Positions 17,486 to 24,955 of a DNA stretch of 64,000 nucleotides are shown piece after piece; positions within the stretch are counted from its first letter, which is position 1, and the number at the start of each line of letters is the position of its first letter. The stretch comes from Tumebacillus flagellatus. Lineage in GTDB: Bacteria; Bacillota; Bacilli; Tumebacillales; Tumebacillaceae. Where the stretch lies: positions 62,001 to 126,000 of the forward strand of contig NZ_JMIR01000006.1 in the NCBI RefSeq assembly GCF_000714935.1. Reading direction: 5' to 3'. Below the pieces are notes generated by a model, which did not search any database, was not told the DNA's origin, and saw only the letters and a list, made by a program, of their open reading frames with translations. The position numbers and the translations under genes are program-made.

Positions 17486-18826
17486 GTGGGTGATAACATA
17501 AACATGCTGGTTTTGGGTCAAAAAATCCGTGAATGGCGAAAAGCAGCGGGCATGACTCAAAGAGAGCTGGCAGAAGGAGTAACCTCAGAATCACTGATTA
17601 GTCAGTTGGAGAATAATTCGTACCCCACCTTGCCGAACGAGGAGATCTTGGTGGGGATTTGCAATAAATTGGGCAAGCCGATCAGTGAATTGTTCGCCGA
17701 GGCCGGTATCGACAGGCGACTTTGGGACAATGAGGTGATGCTCGATCTGATTAAGGTCCTGTTGCACCAAAAAGAACTGGAACCGGCTTATGAATCGATT
17801 CAAGAACTCGCTAGCCGAGACAATGTTGCTGAACACCAAAAGTATCGGCTCACCCTGTGCCTTGGAGAATACCATCTTAAAAAAGGTGAATTAGATCGTG
17901 CCATTGAGATTTTTACAGAACTTGCAGGAGAGTTACAAGGTAGACGTGAAGCTTACGGACGTCTTTTGGCGGAGCTCTATAACAAGCTAGGGAACGCTTG
18001 GTACTACTCAAAGAAATACCTAGATGCTTATAAGAATTATTCGATGGCATTTCAGTATTGCAATAAGTTCCATGAACTTGACCTACTCTTAGCACAGGTC
18101 ACATACAATATCGGAAATACATGTCGACAACTAAGTTATCATGAGGAAGCGAAGCAGTACCTTGAGTCTGCCAGAGCGTACTTCGATCAATTGTCTGATC
18201 AACTGAGCTTGGCTACTTCCTTATACATGCTAGGTATTGTGCATCGAAATTTAGGTGACCTTGAAAATGCTGGGAAGTATCTAAAACAATCATTAGCTCT
18301 CTATGAATCACTTGAGATCTTCGATTTGGCTGGGACAGCAAAACGAGTTTATGCATTTTATGTTTTATCACAGGACCATCCTAACGAAGCAATTGAAGAA
18401 TTGAAAGCGCAAGCAATAAATCTAAAAGAGGCAAAGGAATTCAATACGTTGGCATTAACCTACGCGCGAATTGCCGACTTGTTTTTAGAGATAAAACAGA
18501 CGAGTGAAGCAGGCCGGTTTATCGGAATGGCAGCTAGTCTGTTTGATCATGCCATTGAAGCGCCTAATGAGGAGTATTTGGCTCATGTCTTGACAACGAG
18601 TTCAAGGTACCATCTACAAATTAATAAATTTGATGACTGCATTGAACTGGCATTCAAGTCTGCTGAGATTCTTGGTAAAATGGATCTAGACAGGGAATTG
18701 GCGGAATCATTGGAACTTGTCAAAGCAGCCTATAAAGCGAAAGGCGATATAACTAAGGCTTTAGAGACAGCGGAACATATCAATAAAGTATTGTTCCGGA
18801 CAATGAGACCGCAGGTTATGCCCTAA
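17486..18826 (+). CDS. XRE-TPR regulator, likely peptide-sensing (RRNPP type)
   Basis: A 446-residue cytoplasmic protein: XRE helix-turn-helix at the N-terminus (about residues 8-65, with MTQRELAEG and SQLENN) and an all-helical TPR array from about 90 to the end (repeats such as NIGNTCRQLSYHEEAKQYLE). NprR and PlcR share this layout; they bind re-imported signal peptides in the TPR groove. The 60-residue exported peptide gene starts 16 bases after its stop, the arrangement of nprR-nprX and rap-phr. GTG 17486 follows GGGAGG. The gene becomes much more AT-rich after its first 200 bases than glmS. Confidence 0.85.
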   Translation: MGDNINMLVLGQKIREWRKAAGMTQRELAEGVTSESLISQLENNSYPTLPNEEILVGICNKLGKPISELFAEAGIDRRLWDNEVMLDLIKVLLHQKELEPAYESIQELASRDNVAEHQKYRLTLCLGEYHLKKGELDRAIEIFTELAGELQGRREAYGRLLAELYNKLGNAWYYSKKYLDAYKNYSMAFQYCNKFHELDLLLAQVTYNIGNTCRQLSYHEEAKQYLESARAYFDQLSDQLSLATSLYMLGIVHRNLGDLENAGKYLKQSLALYESLEIFDLAGTAKRVYAFYVLSQDHPNEAIEELKAQAINLKEAKEFNTLALTYARIADLFLEIKQTSEAGRFIGMAASLFDHAIEAPNEEYLAHVLTTSSRYHLQINKFDDCIELAFKSAEILGKMDLDRELAESLELVKAAYKAKGDITKALETAEHINKVLFRTMRPQVMP

Positions 18827-18842
18827 CCAAGGAGGATGAAAG

Positions 18843-19025
18843 ATGAAGAAAATGCTACTTGCAGTTGCTGCTGTTTGTTTAGCATGGGGTGCTGTAAGTC
18901 TTACGGTCTCTTTTACTTCGACAGCAGCAGTCGAGGAACCGGGTCCATTGTTCATAACCAAACAAATATCCTACGTTGCTGCAATTGAAGATCCTGGCCC
19001 GATGGGCATTGCTAAGGTTCGCTAA
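18843..19025 (+). CDS. Exported pro-peptide, candidate quorum-sensing signal
   Basis: Sixty residues: a basic start (MKK), a hydrophobic signal sequence to about residue 28, and a 32-residue tail. The tail holds two related units, AAVEEPGPLFITK and AAIEDPGPMGIAK, sharing A-A-(V/I)-E-(E/D)-P-G-P-(L/M). This is the form of Phr/NprX precursors, which are exported, trimmed to 5-8 residues and re-imported. It has a strong AAGGAGG site, sits 16 bases after the XRE-TPR gene and is closed by a terminator. The mature peptide cannot be fixed from sequence; EEPGPL or EDPGPM-like pieces are candidates. Confidence 0.75.
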   Translation: MKKMLLAVAAVCLAWGAVSLTVSFTSTAAVEEPGPLFITKQISYVAAIEDPGPMGIAKVR

Positions 19026-19041
19026 TATGTGATAAATATTT

Positions 19042-19073
19042 GATCAAGCTCCCGCAATTGCGGGAGCTTTTTT
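19042..19073 (+). terminator. Terminator after the pro-peptide gene
   Basis: AAGCTCCCGCAA and TTGCGGGAGCTT form a near-gapless stem followed by T residues. Confidence 0.88.
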
Positions 19074-19231
19074 GTTCAAAATCGCCGCTTTTCTACAATT
19101 AACTAAAGATTTATTGTTGTTTCGGTACGGGTTAAGATTGTTGCATATAAAGGGTTCCGAGCTAACAGCAATGGACATCAACAACTTGCAAAGGCACCCC
19201 TTAACTCTACGAAACAGGAGGCGTTTTTCAC

Positions 19232-20524
19232 ATGTCGCTTGGTACAAAAATCAGAGAGTTACGGCTCGCCAAAGGTCTTACACAGTCTGAATTGGGGGCA
19301 GGACTGGTCACCCCCAGCATGATCTCGCAAATTGAATCGGACAAGGCCAATCCCTCCTACAAAGTCCTTGAAGCGATCGCGGAAAAACTGGAGGAACCGT
19401 TGGAGTATTTCTTGGCAGATATCGCAACCCAGATGGAGCAGAACAACGCTTTCAAAGTGGCATGTACCTTAATTCGTTCTGAGATGTACGATCGAGCAGC
19501 CACGTTGTTGGAACAGCTCTTGGAGGAGAAGTTGTCATCCAACTTGAATGAAGCGGAACTCCGATATCAATTGGGGATTTGCTGTATGAACTTGGGGGAG
19601 ATGGAGCGGGCAACAGAATTGCACATCCAGGCTTCCAAGATGCACGAGTCAAAGTTCGACTACGAGGGTACGATCCAAGCACAGATTCAATTGGGGATCG
19701 TCTACATGAAGTCGAAGAAGCCCCACAAATCGATCTATGAGTGGAGACGGGCGTTGGCCTTGTTTGAAAACCTGTTGCATACGCAACCCTTGCTAAAAGC
19801 AGAAGTTTTGATGCACCTCGCCGATGTTTCCAACCAGATGGGAGAATACCAAGACTCGCTCATGTATTACCAAGAGGCCTACAAAGCCCTAAACAAAACA
19901 AACAAGCTCAAGGAGATCGGGTTGATCTACATGGAGATGGGGTCAAGTTACGCGAAGACCCAAGAGTATGAAAAGGCAGGGGAGTACGCGCAGCATGCCA
20001 TTGCGATTTTTGATGCCCTGAACGTGATCAAACTTCGGGTAAAAATCAATGTCCAGTACGCAGTCATGCTCCGGGAACAAGGAAACGCCGATGAATCGCT
20101 ACAAATCCTTGAAGCTTGCCTTACAACGTGCAATCAGCAATCACTCGAAGAAGAACTTTGCCGAATCTATGGAGAAATAGCACTTCATCATTACTTCAAA
20201 GGCGATTTCGATGGAGCGAGAAATGCGGTTCAACACGGTTTTGCCTCCCAAGCGATGGATTCTCTGCCCTTAGGACACCTGTACAAGACCTTGGGGAAAA
20301 TTGAAGTGGCTTGCGGGAATACGACTTCAGCGCTTCAAAACTTTGAAGTTGCTGTCAAAACGTATCGGGAACACAGCCGTCATCTTGACTTGGCCATGAC
20401 CTATCAAGAAATCGCTGCTCTGCATGAAGCGACCGGAGAGTACCAGAAGGCCACTCAATACCTGAATCTCATGAATGCTGCCTATATGGAAAATCTGCGC
20501 GAGCGCGGGGTCTTGATTACGTAA
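19232..20524 (+). CDS. XRE-TPR regulator, paralogue
   Basis: A 430-residue protein with an N-terminal XRE helix-turn-helix (MSLGTKIRELRLAKGLTQSE, then SMISQIESDK) and TPR-like helical repeats to the C-terminus, similar in plan to the product of 17486-18826 but not a close copy. ATG 19232 follows ACAGGAGG. No pro-peptide gene follows; the next gene is an oppositely oriented Spo0E-family phosphatase whose stop overlaps its end. Whether it answers to the neighbouring peptide is open. A role at the sporulation or stationary-phase switch would fit the neighbours, but this is inference. Confidence 0.78.
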   Translation: MSLGTKIRELRLAKGLTQSELGAGLVTPSMISQIESDKANPSYKVLEAIAEKLEEPLEYFLADIATQMEQNNAFKVACTLIRSEMYDRAATLLEQLLEEKLSSNLNEAELRYQLGICCMNLGEMERATELHIQASKMHESKFDYEGTIQAQIQLGIVYMKSKKPHKSIYEWRRALALFENLLHTQPLLKAEVLMHLADVSNQMGEYQDSLMYYQEAYKALNKTNKLKEIGLIYMEMGSSYAKTQEYEKAGEYAQHAIAIFDALNVIKLRVKINVQYAVMLREQGNADESLQILEACLTTCNQQSLEEELCRIYGEIALHHYFKGDFDGARNAVQHGFASQAMDSLPLGHLYKTLGKIEVACGNTTSALQNFEVAVKTYREHSRHLDLAMTYQEIAALHEATGEYQKATQYLNLMNAAYMENLRERGVLIT

Positions 20525-20720
20525 GCTCTGTTGGTGTTTGTTGATCGGTATCAGTGATTGCGTTTGATTTGCGTCGCTGGGCGATCACGATATAGTGATC
20601 CAGTTCTTGACTGATTGCCACGACGCAGGCATCCGTAAGGGTGCCCTTTTCTTCATACGCTAGTGACATCTGCCGGCGTAATTGGTTGATTTGGGTCTCA
20701 AGCGTGAGTTCGTCCTCCAA
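20517..20720 (-). CDS. Spo0E-family aspartyl-phosphate phosphatase
   Basis: A 67-residue helical hairpin protein carrying the family motif SQELDHYIV near residues 37-45, after INQLRRQM. Spo0E-like proteins remove phosphate from Spo0A~P and so delay sporulation. TTG 20720 is taken as start because AAAGGTG lies ten bases upstream; no ATG is available. It reads leftward and overlaps the end of the convergent XRE-TPR gene by eight bases. Its mRNA leader contains a complete intrinsic terminator only 20 bases before the start codon, so expression probably depends on antitermination. Confidence 0.82.
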   Translation of the reverse strand: MEDELTLETQINQLRRQMSLAYEEKGTLTDACVVAISQELDHYIVIAQRRKSNAITDTDQQTPTELT

Positions 20721-20739
20721 AGACCGTCACACCTTTCAT

Positions 20740-20916
20740 AAAAAAACAAGGTAGCGCCTAGCTACCTTGCTTCAATCTATGTCGCCCAGGGGATACCAAA
20801 GCGACATTAGGGAGGCCATCCAAAATGTCGTTCTCTCCCCCTACCAAGGTGAGAGTCCTGCAAATTGAACAGCTTGCAAGGGCAACCGGTAGCATCACGT
20901 GAGTGGATGACCTCCC
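20740..20916 (-). ncRNA. Structured mRNA leader with terminator (candidate riboswitch or attenuator)
   Basis: Reading leftward, GGGAGGTCATCC (20916-20905) pairs with GGATGGCCTCCC (20821-20810): 11 of 12 bases match, enclosing about 80 bases that contain smaller hairpins. A GTCGC/GCGAC hairpin follows (20805-20781), then a 9-bp terminator (20769-20747) with seven T residues (20746-20740). The spo0E start codon is 20 bases further. Upstream GCTACC and ACCTTG segments are complementary to the terminator's left arm, so an antiterminator is possible. It does not match any riboswitch class I could recall. Confidence 0.6.
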
Positions 20917-21023
20917 CTGCAAATAAATCGTAGCAAGTTGTGATAACAACAACAACGGTTCAGTGAAATTATTACTAATGGATACCTTTTGAAGAGGGTT
21001 TCGGTCGTGAAGGGGGAAAGAGA

Positions 21024-21347
21024 ATGGATAATTGTGTGAAGGAAGTTACGGTAAGATGGGAAGATCAAGAAGTTGGAGGTTATTGCAATGTAAGAGGAGT
21101 ACTTTTAGCCAAAGATCTCGTACTTGTCTTATGTTATGGAGACCTGGAAATACATTATGTAAGTTCAACGGAAATTCCTGATGTGTATGACTTGGTCTAT
21201 TCTTTTGGGCCGTTATTTCATGTCGGTGATGAAATAACCTGGGAACAGTTGTTTCTTGGATTGCAATCGACTTCTGTTTTGGATTTCGCAAGGAAATTTC
21301 CGCCCTTAGAGTATTATGAGTTTACGAATGAACGATCATCTGTATGA
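21024..21347 (+). CDS. Hypothetical protein
   Basis: A 107-residue protein, mixed hydrophobic and acidic, with no signal peptide or clear membrane helix. A GGGGG site precedes ATG 21024 at normal distance and a strong terminator follows, so it is probably a real single-gene unit. It is AT-rich like the regulator/pro-peptide genes and unlike the core genes. I do not recognise a family. Confidence 0.55.
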   Translation: MDNCVKEVTVRWEDQEVGGYCNVRGVLLAKDLVLVLCYGDLEIHYVSSTEIPDVYDLVYSFGPLFHVGDEITWEQLFLGLQSTSVLDFARKFPPLEYYEFTNERSSV

Positions 21348-21388
21348 AAAAAGCCGTTGCCAAGGATGCTGGCAACGGCTTTTCACAA
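21346..21388. terminator. Bidirectional terminator
   Basis: AAAAGCCGTTGCCA and TGGCAACGGCTTTT form a perfect 14-bp stem around AGGATGC. Confidence 0.85.
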
Positions 21389-21445
21389 GACTGCTGACAT
21401 ATCCTGACGTCCGTTTGAAGACGACAGGCTTTCCAAATTTCACGA

Positions 21446-21776
21446 TTATTTCTTAAGGATGAGCGCTAGGATGATCATGGCAGTCAGGATCATTTCAAGT
21501 GCGATCAAATTTATGAAGCTGGTTGCGGCGATAAGTCCGGCGATTGCTGTCCAATCACGAGCCTTGACTTCAAACGTGTTCGTACCGTTGTCTTATTTGG
21601 TATGAAGCTTCATCTTCTGCTTTTCCCCTTCCATTGATTATTTTCGACGATTTTGGGGAATCGTCGTTGGCGGTTGCTGGATTGGGTCGTGTTTGTTGTT
21701 GCGATTGTTTGGTGGTCGCTGCATTTCTTTCTCCTTTGCGGTATGCAATGGAGCCGTTGAAGAAAGACCCCTTCAT
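21446..21776 (-). pseudogene. Broken small gene with C-terminal membrane helix
   Basis: Leftward reading gives a 68-residue polar frame (Gln/Asn/Ser-rich, from 21776) that stops at 21570. A second frame, starting DNGTNTFEVKARDW and ending in a strong membrane helix rich in Ile, Leu and Ala with a KK tail, runs to a stop at 21446. The second frame has no start codon of its own: an ATG at 21613 with a GGGG site is followed six codons later by TAA. Together they look like one gene of about 110 residues broken by a frameshift, or an original with programmed shifting. Small phage or peptide-type membrane proteins look similar. Confidence 0.35.
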
Positions 21777-22233
21777 TAAGTGGCGGGGATTTGTGAAGAA
21801 AAACGCGTCTTTTTGAGGGAGTTAGCCTAGTATGCCGCTTTTCGAATCAAAAAATTTTTGAAGCCATGAAAGTTGCAGAACGATAGTGAAGTAAAAGGAT
21901 CCCTATTGATTCATGTAAGTAAAGTTGTTTACTATCAAATAAAGTTCTTTACCGGACAAAAAGATCTTTTCTGGGGTTGGCACCAGTGGCCGCCATCACG
22001 TGCTACGGATTTCCTAAGAGATGGTTGCCTGGAGCCATAAGTAACGACACGGTGTATAACAGCAGGAGGGTGGTTGGCAGATGTGAAAAAAGGCAGCCTT
22101 GAGATAACGTGGTTTACGGGAACATCGGCTTGTAGTGATCAGTTACTGGAAGTAGTATCGATGCACGGTACACGTCGGACTATCTCGAAGATGATACAGC
22201 GTGTCAAGAGCGATTTTCACCACACAGCAACGC

Positions 22234-22276
22234 CAAGAAGCCCCGCCTGCCGCTTTGCGCGGTCTATCGTGGCGGG
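22234..22276. other. Large stem-loop in the degenerate region
   Basis: GCCCCGCC and GGCGGGGC pair across a 20-odd-base loop, and CAAC/GTTG sequences lie outside. On the minus strand a short T-containing tract follows. It may be a terminator of former phage-type genes. Confidence 0.35.
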
Positions 22277-22374
22277 GCGTTGGTTTTACCGTGTTGGCAA
22301 ACGTGTTATGATCGTTGTAACGCAAAGTATTGATGTGCGAGTGCAGGCGTCCTACCGCCACACCCGCGTTTGTG

Positions 22375-22587
22375 TTACATTTCCTTGTTGGGCGATGCTT
22401 GCGATGATCCCGTCGTGAGGTCGCCTTTTTCTTTTTTGTTGGTGAAGCTGAGCGTGATGTCGTACTGAATGTGCCGCTTGAGCCAGCGGCCCAGGCGCCT
22501 GAGGCATGACCATACGATAGCCAGCGTCGGTGCGCCAGCTGCCGTACTAGCGATCGGATGGTCAGCTATGATTTGCAAGAGCGTCAT
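22375..22587 (-). CDS. Hypothetical small protein
   Basis: A 70-residue protein. ATG 22587 is chosen because GGAGAGGAGG lies about nine bases upstream; the longer frame to 22692 has no such site. Residues 12-28 are moderately hydrophobic, followed by a basic segment (RRLGRWLKRH) and a polar tail, so it could be a small membrane-associated protein. It lies among broken frames, and no family is recognised. Confidence 0.4.
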   Translation of the reverse strand: MTLLQIIADHPIASTAAGAPTLAIVWSCLRRLGRWLKRHIQYDITLSFTNKKEKGDLTTGSSQASPNKEM

Positions 22588-23880
22588 AGCGAGGTTCCTC
22601 CTCTCCTCGTAGTCAACGCAGCAAAAAGGGCGTTGCTGATCTATCTGAACGAAAATCTTGTCGAGGGTGGCACGGTGGTTGCTGAGAGACAAGATGATGT
22701 CGTTGGTGTAACAACGGTACTACCGCCATTTGAAAAGAGACATGTTCAATTTCAATCCGTCCGTGCGAACGCTTATTGGGTCATGTAATATGTATACATT
22801 CGCACGAAAAACTAAACAGTAAATGGATTAGAAATTGAAATTCCCAAAATTCAATGGCAGATATTCGTTGTGGAACACCATGACTTTATCTAGTCAGCTA
22901 CAATAACCTAAGACATCTTCCCTTTAGACAAGTATTCATTCAAAAGATAGGTCAGCAACGCCCAGTTGCTAAAACCATGGTATCCGATGTCCGCATCGAA
23001 TGCAAGTTCCATATCTGCATACACGTCTCTATGAAAAGGGTCAAATTAGGCGATTTTTCCAACTCTAACTTTCATTCTCTTAGTTTTTCAAAAATATTAT
23101 AGCTGCGTAATGTTTGTGCCCAGTTACGCTGGATTGTTGTTCCTGTGCTCCTTGCCCGCTTCAAACGCCGCCGTCACGACGACCTCCCCGTTGCTCCGCG
23201 CCACCATGACGGGAAAGCCTTCCGTCGCGCCACACACGACGTTTGCCGGTTGGCTCGTGATCTCGGATGCACGGCCGTAGCGTTTGTCCTCAGACGACTT
23301 GAAATGACAATTTCGCGTGATGACTACTGCCGAAGAACTCGCGCGCAACCGCCCACTTCTCGCCCTAACGCGCCGTAGACAACGCGGAGAGCTGGACTAC
23401 GAGTAATATCGTACGATTCCGCCACGAGCGCATCCTGCGCGTAGACCGCCTTCTTGCCGCCCAAGCAGAACTCCTCGCGCAGCTCTACACGGAACAACAG
23501 TAAGCCGTCAGCACGCAAGAGCTCGAAGTTGGCCTGCCGCGTACGCGACCGGGTCGCTGTGGTGTTTTGCACGTCTACACGCCGATCGCGCCGACAGGCT
23601 GCCGCATAGTACGCCAGTTCTACCGGGTGCCTGCCGCTCTGGCGCTTTGCTGAGTCCGTAAAGGCAAGTAAAGAACTTATTGCCCTATAAAATTCCGAAG
23701 TCTATCAGGACTGCATTTTCAGTAAAAAACTTTTTTACTTATATTGGTTTGTTCAGAAAGGTACATCAAGGTTTCGTCGGGCCTCAAAGTAAAGGACATT
23801 TTGTCTTGTAACACCAATAGATAGGGCTCATGTCTGCAATCTGCTAGGGCATCATTAATGTCCTGATTGATTTGTTAGGA
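22588..23880. other. Degenerate stretch, probable mobile-element remains
   Basis: Apart from the frameshifted gene above I see no intact gene in these 1.3 kb. GC-rich broken frames (23.1-23.65 kb) sit between AT-rich sequence with palindromic AGTAAA...TTTACT motifs (23666-23742). Similar motifs occur at 21915-21955, so the pair may mark the former ends of an insertion. Confidence 0.4.
23310..23502 (+). pseudogene. Frameshifted small gene, phage-like
   Basis: ATG 23319 opens a frame reading MTTAEELARNRPLLALTRRR and stops after ELDYE at about 23405. Directly afterwards the +1-shifted frame reads NIVRFRHERILRVDRLLAAQ and continues with an amphipathic helix to LYTEQQ and a stop at about 23502. 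The two halves join smoothly, so I read it as one gene of about 60 residues with a frameshift. The flanking sequence is full of interrupted GC-rich frames on both strands, as in decayed prophage DNA. Confidence 0.35.
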
Positions 23881-24309
23881 TCATACTTCAAGTACCGCAG
23901 CTTCCTCTGCTGTCAAACCACGGTAGATTCCCCAGCCGTTTTCGCGGTCCCATTCAACTTGGACAAACGGAAATCCTGTTTTGCTTCCTCGGGTCAGTTT
24001 GATCCACCGTCCAGATCTAAAAACACCGCTTAGGGCTCCTTGCGGAGCTAGGAATGGAAGAGCCTGTTTTAGTTCGTATGAAGACACATTGCCGGGGTGT
24101 GCCTTCATATAACGTAGAACTTCTTTTTGGTTATCAGATGCCCATTTCACAAACTCCCTCAGATATTCGATATTTGGACGTTGAAGCTCCTCGCCATCAT
24201 CTTCCGTCTCTTCTTCATACCCCAACTGTTTCAATTGCAGGGAGAGCAGATTACGCAAGTTTTTGACCTCTGTAACATCGTTCATGTCGATTTCGAATGT
24301 TGTTTTCAT
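23881..24309 (-). CDS. Hypothetical protein with winged-helix-like C-terminus
   Basis: A 142-residue soluble protein. ATG 24309 is chosen over the upstream frame because GGAGG sits nine bases before it. The N-terminal half is acidic and helical. The C-terminal half (about residues 75-130) alternates helix and strand in a pattern compatible with a small winged helix or restriction-type accessory domain. An extended -10 (TGTTATAAT on the minus strand, TATAAT at 24361-24356) lies about 45 bases upstream. It is divergent from the methyltransferase operon, 650 bases away, so a regulatory role is possible but unproven. Confidence 0.6.
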   Translation of the reverse strand: MKTTFEIDMNDVTEVKNLRNLLSLQLKQLGYEEETEDDGEELQRPNIEYLREFVKWASDNQKEVLRYMKAHPGNVSSYELKQALPFLAPQGALSGVFRSGRWIKLTRGSKTGFPFVQVEWDRENGWGIYRGLTAEEAAVLEV

Positions 24310-24355
24310 TGGGTTTGGACCTCCTAAATCGTCCCCAGGTGATTCTTTCAAGGTT

Positions 24356-24361
24356 ATTATA
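24356..24361 (-). promoter_or_regulatory. Extended -10 promoter of the 142-residue gene
   Basis: TGTTATAAT on the minus strand; no good -35 is visible, which is usual for extended -10 promoters. Confidence 0.5.
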
Positions 24362-24955
24362 ACACATTTATTGAGGTGCGGGAAGGTGTGGAACTAAATA
24401 AGAACATCCTAATTTGTATTAGAATTATCTAAACCGAATTTTGGATATTCCAAGCGCAACTTTGAAACTTGGAGGAGGGGGATAGAAACTTGGGGGGATT
24501 TATGAACAATAGTGGATTTGTAACGTTCCCATAGAAGTATGGAGAATAGCTGTGGTCACTGTGGCAGTTTCAACAAGTCATACACATAAGAAGGAAACAA
24601 TTGAACAATAGGTAGAGGGAGAAAGATGTGATTGTTCGATTCCATTCGTCAGAAACCTCTCGGGAATAAAGAGGTTCTGCAAATATCATACTTGTGGCTA
24701 CACCTATTCAGCGTGTTTAATAGAAATAGGATCGGCACCTCCAAAAATATGATGAGTAATGATGAACATTCTTGGCGAAGTACTGTTTCAGAAGTCTCGC
24801 GTGTCAAGCCAGCATTTTCACCTCTTCCATTTGAGACATCATATTTCTTGACCTACATGCCGTACTTTTCTGAAGTACGGTTTGCTGAAGTGAAGTGAAA
24901 AGACACCTTAAAGAAGACATACTAAGGATAAGCCGGAGGAGGTAAGAAACACGCC
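24362..24955. other. Gap upstream of the methyltransferase operon
   Basis: AT-rich, with an 88-codon frame (24632-24898) that has no family resemblance and which I do not accept. An 8-bp hairpin (CCGTACTT/AAGTACGG, 24858-24878) lies about 80 bases before the operon start and could be an operator or weak terminator. The operon promoter should be in this gap but I could not fix it. Confidence 0.35.

Noticed and set aside
20740-20916. Known riboswitch classes (cobalamin, TPP, THF, c-di-GMP, c-di-AMP, SAM, T-box)
   Set aside because: None of the conserved core sequences that I can recall for these classes is present on either strand.
20758-20955. 65-codon leftward frame before spo0E
   Set aside because: It overlaps the structured leader and has no ribosome site; the conserved-looking base pairing explains the sequence better.
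22074-22418. 114-codon rightward frame
   Set aside because: It overlaps the 70-residue leftward gene and a stem-loop and has no recognisable protein features.
24632-24898. 88-codon frame before the methyltransferase operon
   Set aside because: No ribosome site of note and no family features; the stretch looks like promoter DNA.
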